Shown here one piece after another: positions 46,366-54,142 of a DNA stretch of 54,670 bases. The stretch is taken from IMG/VR virus record IMGVR_UViG_3300046538_000300, positions 1 through 54,670 of that record. One strand, 5' to 3'. Both the position numbers and the translations under genes were made by a program. How positions within the stretch are numbered: position 1 is the first letter of the stretch; the number at the start of each line of letters is the position of its first letter. Source of the DNA: a virus. The notes beneath the pieces were generated by a model, which was not told the DNA's origin, did no database searches, and was given only the letters and a program-made list of their open reading frames with translations.

Positions 46366-47466
46366 ATGAGCCAGCAGCACCAGATTCTGGTCGGCGACTG
46401 CATCGAGATGATGCGGACGCTGCCGGACAAGTCAGTTCATACCTGCGTGACAAGCCCGCCCTACTTCGGCTTGCGTGATTACGGCGTCGAGGGCCAGATC
46501 GGCTTGGAGGAAACTCCGGCCGAGTTCATCGCGCGGCTGGTTGACGTCTTCCGCGAAGTGCGTCGAGTACTGCGCGACGATGGTACGGCCTGGGTGAACA
46601 TGGGCGACAGCTACGCCGGCAGCTGGGGCGCGCACGGGCGGGATGACATGGGCGTTGGTGTCTCGACGATAAGCCAACGGCAGGTAATGGCGAGTCAGCG
46701 CAAGGCCAAAGCGACCACGCACGCCGAGTACAAGCCTAAGGACCTGATGGGCATGCCTTGGCGCTTGGCGTTCGCGCTGCAGGACGATGGCTGGTATCTA
46801 CGTCAGGACATCATCTGGCACAAGCCGAACCCAATGCCGGAGTCGACGCGCGACAGGTGCACGAAAGCCCATGAGTACCTGTTTCTGCTCAGCAAGTCGC
46901 GCCGGTACCATTGCGACATGCAGGCGATACGGGAGCCAGCCGCCGAGTCGAGTGCAATCCGCTGGGCGCAGGACGTCGACAACCAAGCCGGAAGCGAGCG
47001 CATCCTGGGCAAAACCAATGGCCCGATGAAGGCGGTGGGCGGCGCACGATCACGGCGCGACAGTTTCCAGCGTGATGACTCAAAGCGAGAGCAAGCCATT
47101 CCCGGCCAGAGCAAAGGCACGCACCGACCGGACCGAGCCGAGAGCGAGTGGGACATTGCGAGCCGGAATAAGCGCAGCGTCTGGACCGTCGCAACTCAAG
47201 GCTTCAAGGGCGCCCACTTCGCCACCTTCCCGCCCGACCTTATCCGGCCTTGCATTCTGGCCGGCGCGCCCCGTGGCGGGCTGGTGCTCGACCCGTTCGG
47301 CGGCGCCGGTACCTCTTCTCTGGTTTCAATGCAGGAAGGCCGCCGGTCGATCCTGTGTGAGCTGAACCCCGAATACGCAGCGCTGGCTCGGCAGCGACTC
47401 GACACAGCCTGGCTAGATGGTGCGGCGCAGATGGACGTCTTCCACGACGCCGAGCCTGCCGCTTAA
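46366..47466 (+). CDS. DNA N4/N6 methyltransferase
   Basis: The 366-residue enzyme has the TSPPYFGLRDYG catalytic motif near residues 29-40, a target/variable middle (STISQRQVMASQ...), and the SAM-binding motif LDPFGGAGTSSLV toward the C-terminus. Motif order (catalytic first) indicates a beta-class N6-adenine or N4-cytosine enzyme. It probably methylates phage DNA against host restriction. No cognate endonuclease is adjacent, so it is an orphan. Confidence 0.88.
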   Translation: MSQQHQILVGDCIEMMRTLPDKSVHTCVTSPPYFGLRDYGVEGQIGLEETPAEFIARLVDVFREVRRVLRDDGTAWVNMGDSYAGSWGAHGRDDMGVGVSTISQRQVMASQRKAKATTHAEYKPKDLMGMPWRLAFALQDDGWYLRQDIIWHKPNPMPESTRDRCTKAHEYLFLLSKSRRYHCDMQAIREPAAESSAIRWAQDVDNQAGSERILGKTNGPMKAVGGARSRRDSFQRDDSKREQAIPGQSKGTHRPDRAESEWDIASRNKRSVWTVATQGFKGAHFATFPPDLIRPCILAGAPRGGLVLDPFGGAGTSSLVSMQEGRRSILCELNPEYAALARQRLDTAWLDGAAQMDVFHDAEPAA

Positions 47467-47475
47467 ATCATGCTT

Positions 47476-47823
47476 TCAGAATCTGTTCGGGCATTTGAAT
47501 AGCTGAATACTTGAACTACTGAGTTTCGGATAAGAGCCAAGCACGTAGACAGTATTGATTTGGTTCTTCTGGGCAATGAATCCTTCGCAGCTGTAACCGC
47601 ACGACACTGATGCCGTGAAACAGATGTTCTGACTAGTCATCTCGTAAAGGTCGGCAGGCCAACTCAGGCAGTCGTATTTTCCCCCGATTGGGCATGTAAC
47701 CTGCTGAATATCACCGGTGGCAACCACCTGCGACCCCATTAGCGACTGCATCTCTCCATAGGCCATTACCTGTGTACTTACGGCAATAGCGCACAGCAAA
47801 ACAAGCTTCCCGAAGTATCTCAT
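47476..47823 (-). CDS. Secreted cysteine-rich small protein
   Basis: The 115-residue product has a clear signal peptide (MRYFGKLVLLCAIAVSTQVMA, cleavage near AYG) and six cysteines in the mature part (VTCPIGGKYDC, ICFTASVSCGYSCEG and KCPNRF), suggesting up to three disulfides in the periplasm or outside. AGGAG precedes the ATG. It is transcribed opposite to the two methyltransferase genes that flank it, typical moron placement. Function unknown. Confidence 0.75.
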   Translation of the reverse strand: MRYFGKLVLLCAIAVSTQVMAYGEMQSLMGSQVVATGDIQQVTCPIGGKYDCLSWPADLYEMTSQNICFTASVSCGYSCEGFIAQKNQINTVYVLGSYPKLSSSSIQLFKCPNRF

Positions 47824-47903
47824 TACCGCTCCTAACCGGCTTCATGCCGAAAGCACAAACAAATACCCCACTTCCACGAATCACGCCACTGGCGAGGATC
47901 AGC

Positions 47904-49544
47904 ATGTTCGAACCAATCGACTACGGCTCAGTGTGCTCAGGCATCGAGGCCGCGACAGCTGCCTGGCACCCGCTGGGCATGAACCCAGTCTGGTTCGCCG
48001 AGATTGAACCCTTCCCCTCCGCCGTGCTGGCTCATCATTACCCGAACGTGAAGAACCACGGCGACATGACCAAGCTCGCCGCCCTGGTGCTCGCCGGGAA
48101 GATCAAGGCGCCGCCAGTGCTTGTCGGCGGCACACCCTGCCAAGCGTTCAGCGTGGCCGGCATGCGCCAAGGTCTGCTGGACCCGCGCGGCGCCCTAACC
48201 ATCAAATATGTGGAGCTCGCAGATGCAGTTGACCATGTTCGAACAGCCCGCGGCGATGACGAGTGTGTCGTCGTCTGGGAAAACGTCCCCGGAGTCCTTT
48301 CCGATAAGCAAAACGCCTTCGGATGCTTTCTTGGTGCGCTTGCTGGGGAAGACTGCGAACTGCAGCCTTCAGGGAAGCGGTGGACAGACGCTGGTTGTGT
48401 GTATGGACCCAAAAGAACAGTCGCATGGCGGATCCTGGACGCCCAATATTTCGGCCTGGCCCAACGACGGCGCCGTGTGTTCGTTGTCGCAAGTGCTAGA
48501 AAAGGGTTCAATCCCCTTGAGGTACTTTTTGAGCGCGAAGGCGTGCGCAGGGATACTGCGCCGCGCCGAGGCGAGGGGCAGGACGTTACCGGAACAGCTC
48601 CTTTCGGCCCTGCGCTCCAGTGCGGATGCGGACACGTCTTTCCCGAAGAACTCGGTCACTACGGCTGCATGAACTGCGAGGGCGACGAAGGCCCAGCGGT
48701 AACGATGTTCGGCGGAATTCCAGCGTTCGGTGGGCACAGTCTTGGCGGATCGGTGGAGAGGTCAGCAACCCTGACCGCGAAGGACAGCCGTTTGGACATG
48801 GAAAGTGAAACCTTCTTCATGCCTCCGGTTTCGGCTCTAACTGCTTGCGGGGTTGGAACGTGCGGAGCAGATGATAATCAGGCGCAAGCCGGACACTTGC
48901 TTGCTGGAACACTTCAAGCAAGCGGTAAAGCCGCTGGCAGCGCCACTCAACAGGATGCCGAAGCCGGCCTGCTGGTGGTGCACGGCACTCAGGACCCCTA
49001 CGTTCTGCAGAACAAGGCCCACCCGCTCGGGCGCAACCACGGCCAAGAGAACGCCGTCCTCGCCTTCAGCTGCAAGGATCACGGCGCCGACGCTGGGTTG
49101 CTCTCGCCCACCCTGCGAGCAATGAACCACAGCGCCAGCCATGCCAACGCCGGGGGCCAGGTTGCTGTGTGCATTACTGGGGAGGTGACTCACACGCTCA
49201 AGGCTGAGGGGTTCGACGGAAGTGAGGATGGGACTGGGCGCGGACAGCCGATTGTTGCATGCCGCGAAGTGGCGCAAACCCTAACCAGCAATTACGGCAA
49301 GCAGGTCGATAACACAGATTCCGCCCTGGGCCCCAATGTTGTTTCTGCTGCCAGTTCGGTTCGCCGACTAACTCCTACCGAGTGCGAGCGACTTCAAGGG
49401 TTTCCGGACGGCTACACGCTGATCCCCTGGCGCGGCAAGCCTGCTGCCGAATGTCCGGACGGTCCCCGCTACAAAGCTATCGGCAACAGCAAGGCCGTAA
49501 CGGTCGTGCGCTGGCTCGGTCGCCGCCTCATGCAACAACTCTGA
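47904..49544 (+). CDS. DNA cytosine-5 methyltransferase
   Basis: I chose ATG at 47904 (GAGGA upstream), MFEPIDYGSVCSGIEAATAA, carrying motif I. Motif IV appears as GGTPCQAFSVAG with the catalytic cysteine, motif VI as ENVPG, motif VIII as QRRRRVFVVAS, and IX/X as TPTECERLQGFPDG and YKAIGNSKAV. A 300-residue insertion between VIII and IX, with GACGADDN-like and cysteine-rich segments, is the target recognition region. 546 residues. Region 48223-48672 is also open in another frame. Confidence 0.9.
   Translation: MFEPIDYGSVCSGIEAATAAWHPLGMNPVWFAEIEPFPSAVLAHHYPNVKNHGDMTKLAALVLAGKIKAPPVLVGGTPCQAFSVAGMRQGLLDPRGALTIKYVELADAVDHVRTARGDDECVVVWENVPGVLSDKQNAFGCFLGALAGEDCELQPSGKRWTDAGCVYGPKRTVAWRILDAQYFGLAQRRRRVFVVASARKGFNPLEVLFEREGVRRDTAPRRGEGQDVTGTAPFGPALQCGCGHVFPEELGHYGCMNCEGDEGPAVTMFGGIPAFGGHSLGGSVERSATLTAKDSRLDMESETFFMPPVSALTACGVGTCGADDNQAQAGHLLAGTLQASGKAAGSATQQDAEAGLLVVHGTQDPYVLQNKAHPLGRNHGQENAVLAFSCKDHGADAGLLSPTLRAMNHSASHANAGGQVAVCITGEVTHTLKAEGFDGSEDGTGRGQPIVACREVAQTLTSNYGKQVDNTDSALGPNVVSAASSVRRLTPTECERLQGFPDGYTLIPWRGKPAAECPDGPRYKAIGNSKAVTVVRWLGRRLMQQL
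48223..48672 (+). CDS. Overlapping protein encoded inside the C5-methyltransferase gene
   Basis: An alternative plus frame of 149 codons lies inside the methyltransferase gene: MQLTMFEQPAAMTSVSSSGK, later NDGAVCSLSQVLEKGSIPLR, YFLSAKACAGILRRAEARG, ending in a helical tail. These segments match, from memory, a stand-alone protein widely found in phages near cytosine methyltransferases. GGAG lies 7 bases before ATG 48223. Both frames carry conserved-looking blocks (the other frame has ENVPG and QRRRRVFVVAS). True dual coding is likely; translation is unproven. Confidence 0.6.
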   Translation: MQLTMFEQPAAMTSVSSSGKTSPESFPISKTPSDAFLVRLLGKTANCSLQGSGGQTLVVCMDPKEQSHGGSWTPNISAWPNDGAVCSLSQVLEKGSIPLRYFLSAKACAGILRRAEARGRTLPEQLLSALRSSADADTSFPKNSVTTAA

Positions 49545-49555
49545 CCAACCCCACA

Positions 49556-49601
49556 GTAACCTCCAGAGGTTACATCTCTAAAAGTAACCTGTATGGGTTA
49601 C
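49556..49601. promoter_or_regulatory. Two tandem GTAACC-N6-GGTTAC palindromes
   Basis: GTAACCTCCAGAGGTTAC at 49556-49573 and GTAACCTGTATGGGTTAC at 49584-49601 are 18-bp inverted repeats separated by 10 bases. They occupy the gap between the methyltransferase and the next gene. The arrangement suggests a dimeric regulator's operators; the same GGTTAC core clusters inside terS. Confidence 0.7.
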
Positions 49602-49613
49602 AGGGATATCGCC

Positions 49614-50294
49614 ATGCCTGAAGAAACGAAGAACGCCGCTGTCAGCGGTGAGTGGAAGCTTGTGCCCATGGCGCAGCTGAAGAAGTGGCATCGCGACTTG
49701 GATGCTTGCCAGAAGGTGATGTGGTTGCGGGGCGGATTTGATCCGGCCTACTGCTTGGATGCGCAGGACTGCCTGAAGGAAATGGAAGGTGTGCTGGCTA
49801 CCGCTTTGCCGCCTTATGGTCCAGCGCCAAAGGTACATCGCTACAGCGTCGTGAAAATGCTGTCCGAGGACGGAAACAAGATCGATTACAAGCCGCACGG
49901 TCCATCGGTGGTGATGGCTGATGTGCATGATGCTCACGTCACCCGCCTGCAGGCCGAGAACGCCGCACTCCAGCAGCGCTTGAACGTGGCGGATCAGCGG
50001 GTTGATGAGCTAGAGGATGCAGCAGTCGTTGCGAAGATGCGCATCCGCGAACTGGATCTGACATTCGGACGCTACCTGCTCGGCATGAAGTCTGCTGTGA
50101 TCGCGGACGAGTCAGGTGGCAACGGTATGGAATGGATTTTCAACGGGCTGGCTGGTCCGGGCGAGTTACCGCCCGAGGACGAGCACGATGCGCAAGCGTA
50201 CTTCGATCGCGAGGTAGAGGGGATCGACACCGGGCTCTCTGAGGTTTTTGCATTTCATGACGCACGCCGCAAGGCAAGTCAGGTGAAGCCATGA
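49614..50294 (+). CDS. Early-region hypothetical with coiled coil
   Basis: I chose ATG at 49614 because ATG 49593 lies within the second palindrome. The 226-residue product has a globular N-terminal region (AVSGEWKLVPMAQLKKWHRD), a coiled coil (VTRLQAENAALQQRLNVADQ) near the middle, and an acidic tail. Phages often carry such composite small proteins of unknown role. It overlaps the next gene by four bases. Confidence 0.72.
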   Translation: MPEETKNAAVSGEWKLVPMAQLKKWHRDLDACQKVMWLRGGFDPAYCLDAQDCLKEMEGVLATALPPYGPAPKVHRYSVVKMLSEDGNKIDYKPHGPSVVMADVHDAHVTRLQAENAALQQRLNVADQRVDELEDAAVVAKMRIRELDLTFGRYLLGMKSAVIADESGGNGMEWIFNGLAGPGELPPEDEHDAQAYFDREVEGIDTGLSEVFAFHDARRKASQVKP

Positions 50295-50710
50295 CAATTC
50301 TGTATCGGTATGAAGACGAGGTAGACGAAAAAGGCGTCCACATCTGCGAGCGCCGGTATTACGTGATCGGCGAAACCCCGCTCTGCTGGTACGTGGTCCC
50401 TGAGTTTTGCCACGAAATGTACGCAGGCTCGAAGCCGGGAAGCTACGGGCATACGGCCCTCATGAAGGCCCGCAAGCGCGTCTATCAGGTTCAGGGGCGA
50501 ATCAGTCATTGCTACCTGGATAAGAAGCGCGCCCTTTCGTCATTCATGGCTCGCAAAAAATGGCAGCTTCGTCATCTGGCGTTATCGCAGTCCCGCGCCA
50601 CGCTGTCTCTTCAGCGGCTGAAAGAGATCGACTTCAACGACATCCCGCCCGGAATTATCGATTGTGGCCACGACGAGTACACACAAGAGTTGAATTGGAG
50701 CGAATGCTGA
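50291..50710 (+). CDS. 139-residue hypothetical
   Basis: MTILYRYEDEVDEKGVHICE starts a protein with several aromatic and basic blocks (CERRYYVIGETPLCWYVVPE and MARKKWQLRHLALSQSRATL). A zinc-binding or nucleic-acid role is possible but no motif is decisive. ATGA overlap at the start. Confidence 0.72.
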   Translation: MTILYRYEDEVDEKGVHICERRYYVIGETPLCWYVVPEFCHEMYAGSKPGSYGHTALMKARKRVYQVQGRISHCYLDKKRALSSFMARKKWQLRHLALSQSRATLSLQRLKEIDFNDIPPGIIDCGHDEYTQELNWSEC

Positions 50711-50856
50711 TGACCATCACCCGGATCATCAAAGGCCCGTACCGCTTCGCCGGTTTCTTCTGGGTGGACGTTGAATGTGACGGCAAGGTCCAGCACCTGA
50801 TGCGCAGCACCGAGCAGCAGGCCCGCGCCATCGCTGTTGGGCAGGAGGCGGCATGA
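50710..50856 (+). CDS. 48-residue hypothetical
   Basis: MTITRIIKGPYRFAGFFWVD begins a small beta-rich protein. Its ATG at 50710 overlaps the previous stop (TGATG); ATG at 50704 would add two residues. Unrecognised. Confidence 0.62.
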   Translation: MTITRIIKGPYRFAGFFWVDVECDGKVQHLMRSTEQQARAIAVGQEAA

Positions 50857-51182
50857 CCGATCAGGCGCTGCTGGAGATGGCAGCCAGGGCGGCAGGTATC
50901 GGCCCCATTCTCTGCTATGAATCCAGGCGCAATTGCCTGCGGATTGGCAATCGCAAGACCTCAAGACTCTGGCGTCCGCTCAGCGAGGATGGCGACGCTT
51001 TCCGGCTCGCAGCCACCCTCGACATCAACGTTGAGTGGTTCCCGAAGCAGAAAAGCGTCTGTGCTGATCGGCTCGGTATTGGCGAGATCATCGGATGGAT
51101 TGATGAGGCTGGGCGCCTAGGCGCCCTTCGCCGAGCAATCACAGTTGCAGCCGCGAAAATCGGCGCAAAGGAGGCAGCATGA
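50853..51182 (+). CDS. 109-residue hypothetical
   Basis: MTDQALLEMAARAAGIGPIL begins a protein with a KTSRLWRPLSEDGDAFRLAA block, a common pattern in small phage proteins of unknown function. Coupled by ATGA at both ends. Confidence 0.75.
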   Translation: MTDQALLEMAARAAGIGPILCYESRRNCLRIGNRKTSRLWRPLSEDGDAFRLAATLDINVEWFPKQKSVCADRLGIGEIIGWIDEAGRLGALRRAITVAAAKIGAKEAA

Positions 51183-51322
51183 CCTACCTCGTTTACTTCC
51201 CACCCCAGTACGGCAACCCAGAGCGCTGGGCTGAATGCACTGTCGATGACTTCGGCGTGTGGCGATGCAATGGGATGTACATTCCCGCGCCCAGGCCGGA
51301 CCAAGTCAAGGAGGCGGCATGA
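51179..51322 (+). CDS. 47-residue hypothetical
   Basis: A short frame starting MTYLVYFPPQYGNPERWAEC fits exactly between its neighbours, with ATGA overlaps on both sides. Rich in aromatic residues. Unrecognised; its coupling supports translation. Confidence 0.62.
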   Translation: MTYLVYFPPQYGNPERWAECTVDDFGVWRCNGMYIPAPRPDQVKEAA

Positions 51323-51528
51323 CGTCTGATCTCGAACTACTTGAGCAGGCGGCAAAGGTCGCAGGAATCAACGGGGCTTCTGCCGCTATGGTGCCGCCTG
51401 TAAAACAAACCAATACCAGCGGCAAAGCCCACTGCCCTCACTGCGGCATATGCCACACCAGCGAGGAATCATGCGAAGAAGCAGTGGCTCGTGTGGATTC
51501 GCTCCGTAAACCAGGAGAGCGCCGATGA
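51319..51528 (+). CDS. Small zinc-finger-like protein
   Basis: The 69-residue product has HCPHCGICHTSEESC, a CxxCxxC-H-C cluster suited to binding zinc, after an N-terminal helix (DLELLEQAAKVAGI). ATG overlaps the previous stop. A nucleic-acid or protein-contact role is possible. Confidence 0.68.
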   Translation: MTSDLELLEQAAKVAGINGASAAMVPPVKQTNTSGKAHCPHCGICHTSEESCEEAVARVDSLRKPGERR

Positions 51529-51731
51529 GAAACGCAGCGAGTGTCGAACTGCCTCTTGCATGCGAAGTCGGCGGAAAGGTCTGGAAGCTCTTCACCTACG
51601 AGTTCCAGACGCCAGATGGGGTGTTCACCGGATACTTTCACGCCCTTTCCGCCGAACACGCCGCCTACATGCTGACCGAGCTTCGAGAAACAGCCGTGCT
51701 CAAAGGCGAAATGATCAGCGCCAACGAATAA
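51525..51731 (+). CDS. 68-residue hypothetical
   Basis: MRNAASVELPLACEVGGKVW begins a protein with a beta-strand core (LFTYEFQTPDGVFTGYFHAL) and helical end. Coupled by ATGA. Unrecognised. Confidence 0.7.
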   Translation: MRNAASVELPLACEVGGKVWKLFTYEFQTPDGVFTGYFHALSAEHAAYMLTELRETAVLKGEMISANE

Positions 51732-51784
51732 CCCCTTCCCCATCTATCCACATGCCTGCCGGTGTACGGCGGGCGGGAGCCATA

Positions 51785-52501
51785 ATGCTCGAAACAATTG
51801 AGGTGACGCGTGTGAAACGCTTCGCTGGGAACACTGCCGGACGTGACATCGCCGTCGGCGACATCCATGGACACTTCAGCCGGTTGCAAGCCGCGCTGGA
51901 TGCCATCGGCTTTGACCCTGCCGTAGACCGGCTCTTCAGTGTCGGCGACCTAGTCGACCGCGGCCCCGAATGCGAAGACGTGATCAAGTGGCTGAACAAG
52001 CCGTGGTTTCATCCGGTGCGCGGCAACCACGATGATTACGTGGCCCGCTTCGACACCTGCGATGTCGGAAACTGGATGCAGAACGGCGGCGTCTGGTTCG
52101 TTGGCCTGCCGCTGACCGAGCAGCAGAACTATCAGGTGATGTTCGAGGACCTGCCGATCGCCATCGAGGTCGAGACCGCCGGCGGCGTCGTCGGGATCGT
52201 GCATGCGGACTGCGTCTTCGATACCTGGGCGCAGATGAAAGACGAACTGGAGTCGCCGGAGAGCAACAAGCGGCTGCGCCTGACCCAAAACACATGCATG
52301 TGGTCGCGCTCCCGGTACGAACAGCAGGACTGCCGACCAATCCCGGACGTGCGCGCCGTAGTCGTCGGCCATACGCCAATCGAGCGCCCGGCAGTGCTGG
52401 GCAACGTTTATCACATCGACACCGGCGGATGGCTCAAGGACGGAAGCGGCCATTTCACGCTGCTGGATCTCGCCACCCTGCAACCACTCAACCCCGCATA
52501 G
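51785..52501 (+). CDS. Serine/threonine phosphatase (NinI/PP-lambda-like)
   Basis: The 238-residue metallophosphatase has the three signature motifs GDIHGHFSRL (about residues 25-34), GDLVDRGP (about 54-61) and GNHDDY (about 81-86). A C-terminal GHTPIERP block supplies the last histidine. This is the lambda phosphatase pattern. I chose ATG at 51785 with GGAG upstream. Lambda encodes its version in the nin region; here it lies near int. Confidence 0.88.
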   Translation: MLETIEVTRVKRFAGNTAGRDIAVGDIHGHFSRLQAALDAIGFDPAVDRLFSVGDLVDRGPECEDVIKWLNKPWFHPVRGNHDDYVARFDTCDVGNWMQNGGVWFVGLPLTEQQNYQVMFEDLPIAIEVETAGGVVGIVHADCVFDTWAQMKDELESPESNKRLRLTQNTCMWSRSRYEQQDCRPIPDVRAVVVGHTPIERPAVLGNVYHIDTGGWLKDGSGHFTLLDLATLQPLNPA

Positions 52502-52523
52502 ACCCCGGACGGAGGTAGCCAAC

Positions 52524-52739
52524 ATGGCCAAAGTATCGCTGGAGAAATGGGGCGAATCGAACTTCGACCCACCGCCGAAGCTCAGCACCCTGCGCAAGTG
52601 GGCGCGCGAGGGCTTTATCTTCCCTGCACCACTCAAGCACGGGCGCAGCTATTATGTTGAGCTTTCCGCCCAGTACCTGAAACCTGGCTCGCTTGCCAGA
52701 CGAATTGCGAGAGATCGACATGGCGCCAAGGCCGCGTAA
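52524..52739 (+). CDS. xis: Excisionase (Xis)
   Basis: The 71-residue protein, MAKVSLEKWGESNFDPPPKL..., with LRKWAREGFIFPAPLKHGRS, shows the lambda Xis-like winged-helix pattern. It should bend attR/attL DNA for excision. GGAGG precedes it and its 3' end overlaps int by 20 bases. Confidence 0.85.
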   Translation: MAKVSLEKWGESNFDPPPKLSTLRKWAREGFIFPAPLKHGRSYYVELSAQYLKPGSLARRIARDRHGAKAA

Positions 52740-53823
52740 AACAGGTTCGAAAGACCTTCCGCCGAACCTCTACCGCAAGACCGACTCCCGCAATGGCAAG
52801 ACCTACTTCACCTACCGCGACCCGGAAACGGGTCGTGTGTACGGCCTGGGCTCCGACAAGGACTCCGCAATACAGGAAGCGCACACTCAGAACCAGATCT
52901 TGCGCTCAACTCACCCCGCTCAGCTGTCTGACCGCGTAGCCTCTGGCCCGGCGCGCATATTCAGCGAGTGGGTCACTGAGTACCGCGTTGAGTACGGGAA
53001 GCGCGGACTGGCAGCATCGAGCGTGGCCACGATCGGCAGGCGACTGAATCAGCTGAACAAGCACTTTGGCCAGATGGACCTGAAGGACATCACCACCTTC
53101 GAAATATCTGGCTACGTGAAATCGATCGAGGCCGAAGGCAAGTCTCAGATGGCGAAAGCCATGAGGTCACTCCTGCAGGACCTTTTTAGAGAAGCCATGG
53201 CGATGGGCTGGGCAACCCACAACCCCGTCACCGTGACCCGCGCCGTTCGCACAAAAGTGCAGCGTCAGCGGCTCAGCCTGGAGCTATGGAAGCTCATCCA
53301 TGTCGAAGCACCTACTTGGCTGAAACGGGCGATGGAAATTGCGATACTGACCGGGCAGCGCCGCGAGGACATTCACAAGATGCAGTTCCGCGAGGTGTTT
53401 GATGGGGCGCTGCATGTCGTTCAGGCGAAGACACACGCGCGACTGAGGATCAGCGTTGACCTGACACTGGACTGCGTCGGATTGAGCCTAAAGGATCTCA
53501 TCAAGACTTGCCGCGACAGCGTGGTTTCGAAGAACTTTGTCCACCACGGCCGGAGATCCACCAGCGCGAGCGCGGGAAATCCGGTGTCGCTAAACGCAAT
53601 GACGATGGGATTTGCTGCTGCGAGGGACAAGGCAGCGGAAAAGGCAGGCATCGTGTTTGAAGGCACCCCGCCATCGTTTCACGAAATGCGTTCGCTCTCT
53701 GCCAGGCTGCACACAAAAGAGGGACGAGATCCGCAACGCCTGCTTGGACACAAAAACGCAGCAATGACTGATCTCTACAAGGACGGCCGCGGCACCGAGT
53801 GGATCGACGTTGCCTACGGGTAA
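52720..53823 (+). CDS. int: Tyrosine integrase (lambda type)
   Basis: I chose ATG at 52720 (GAGAGA upstream). The 367-residue protein has an N-terminal arm-binding segment (LYRKTDSRNGKTYFTYRDPE), a SAM-like core-binding domain, and a catalytic domain with the first arginine in TGQRREDIHKM (about residue 212), HEMRSLSARLH (about 320) and LLGHKNAAMTDLYKDGRG with the nucleophilic tyrosine (about 351). It performs site-specific recombination at the att sites. Confidence 0.9.
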   Translation: MAPRPRKTGSKDLPPNLYRKTDSRNGKTYFTYRDPETGRVYGLGSDKDSAIQEAHTQNQILRSTHPAQLSDRVASGPARIFSEWVTEYRVEYGKRGLAASSVATIGRRLNQLNKHFGQMDLKDITTFEISGYVKSIEAEGKSQMAKAMRSLLQDLFREAMAMGWATHNPVTVTRAVRTKVQRQRLSLELWKLIHVEAPTWLKRAMEIAILTGQRREDIHKMQFREVFDGALHVVQAKTHARLRISVDLTLDCVGLSLKDLIKTCRDSVVSKNFVHHGRRSTSASAGNPVSLNAMTMGFAAARDKAAEKAGIVFEGTPPSFHEMRSLSARLHTKEGRDPQRLLGHKNAAMTDLYKDGRGTEWIDVAYG

Positions 53824-53950
53824 TTTTGGGGGAGTATTGGGGAGGTTTTGGGGGATATCGCAAAGCCCCGTAAAACAAGGCCTCTCAGGAACCTAGCAAT
53901 AGTAGCGGTCTACTACGTGGTTATAAGCGGTCGATCGGGCGATGCGAGTC
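53824..53950. other. Probable right attachment region
   Basis: The 127 bases after int hold no gene and no tRNA. G-rich runs (TTTTGGGGGAGTATTGGGG) give way to GCAAAGCCCCGTAAAACAAG and a small GTAG-CGGTC-CTAC-like hairpin near 53904. I could not find the same core at the left of the window, so the exact crossover is undefined. Confidence 0.4.
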
Positions 53951-54043
53951 CTGTGGGAGCAGTCGCAGGCCACGACGACCGCGAACGCGTTCGGTCTGAC
54001 ACACCGCCATCGCTGCCGTCGTGACCTCCGAGGTCTCCCACAG
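53951..54043. repeat. Pseudomonas-type repetitive extragenic palindrome
   Basis: CTGTGGGAG at 53951-53959 and CTCCCACAG at 54035-54043 bound a 93-bp imperfect inverted repeat whose inner arms also pair (CACGACG/CGTCGTG). Such GTGGGAGC-ended palindromes are common between Pseudomonas genes, so host DNA begins at or before this point. Confidence 0.72.
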
Positions 54044-54142
54044 GGTTATTTGCGGCATCTGAGAGTTCGTAGTAATCGGGTATTACCCGCCCCGCTCCCG
54101 TGCTTCCTACACTGGTGGACCACCCACAACGAGCAGCCTGCC

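Noticed and set aside
53824-53950. tRNA gene as integration target
   Set aside because: I looked for T-loop and CCA-end patterns after int and found none.
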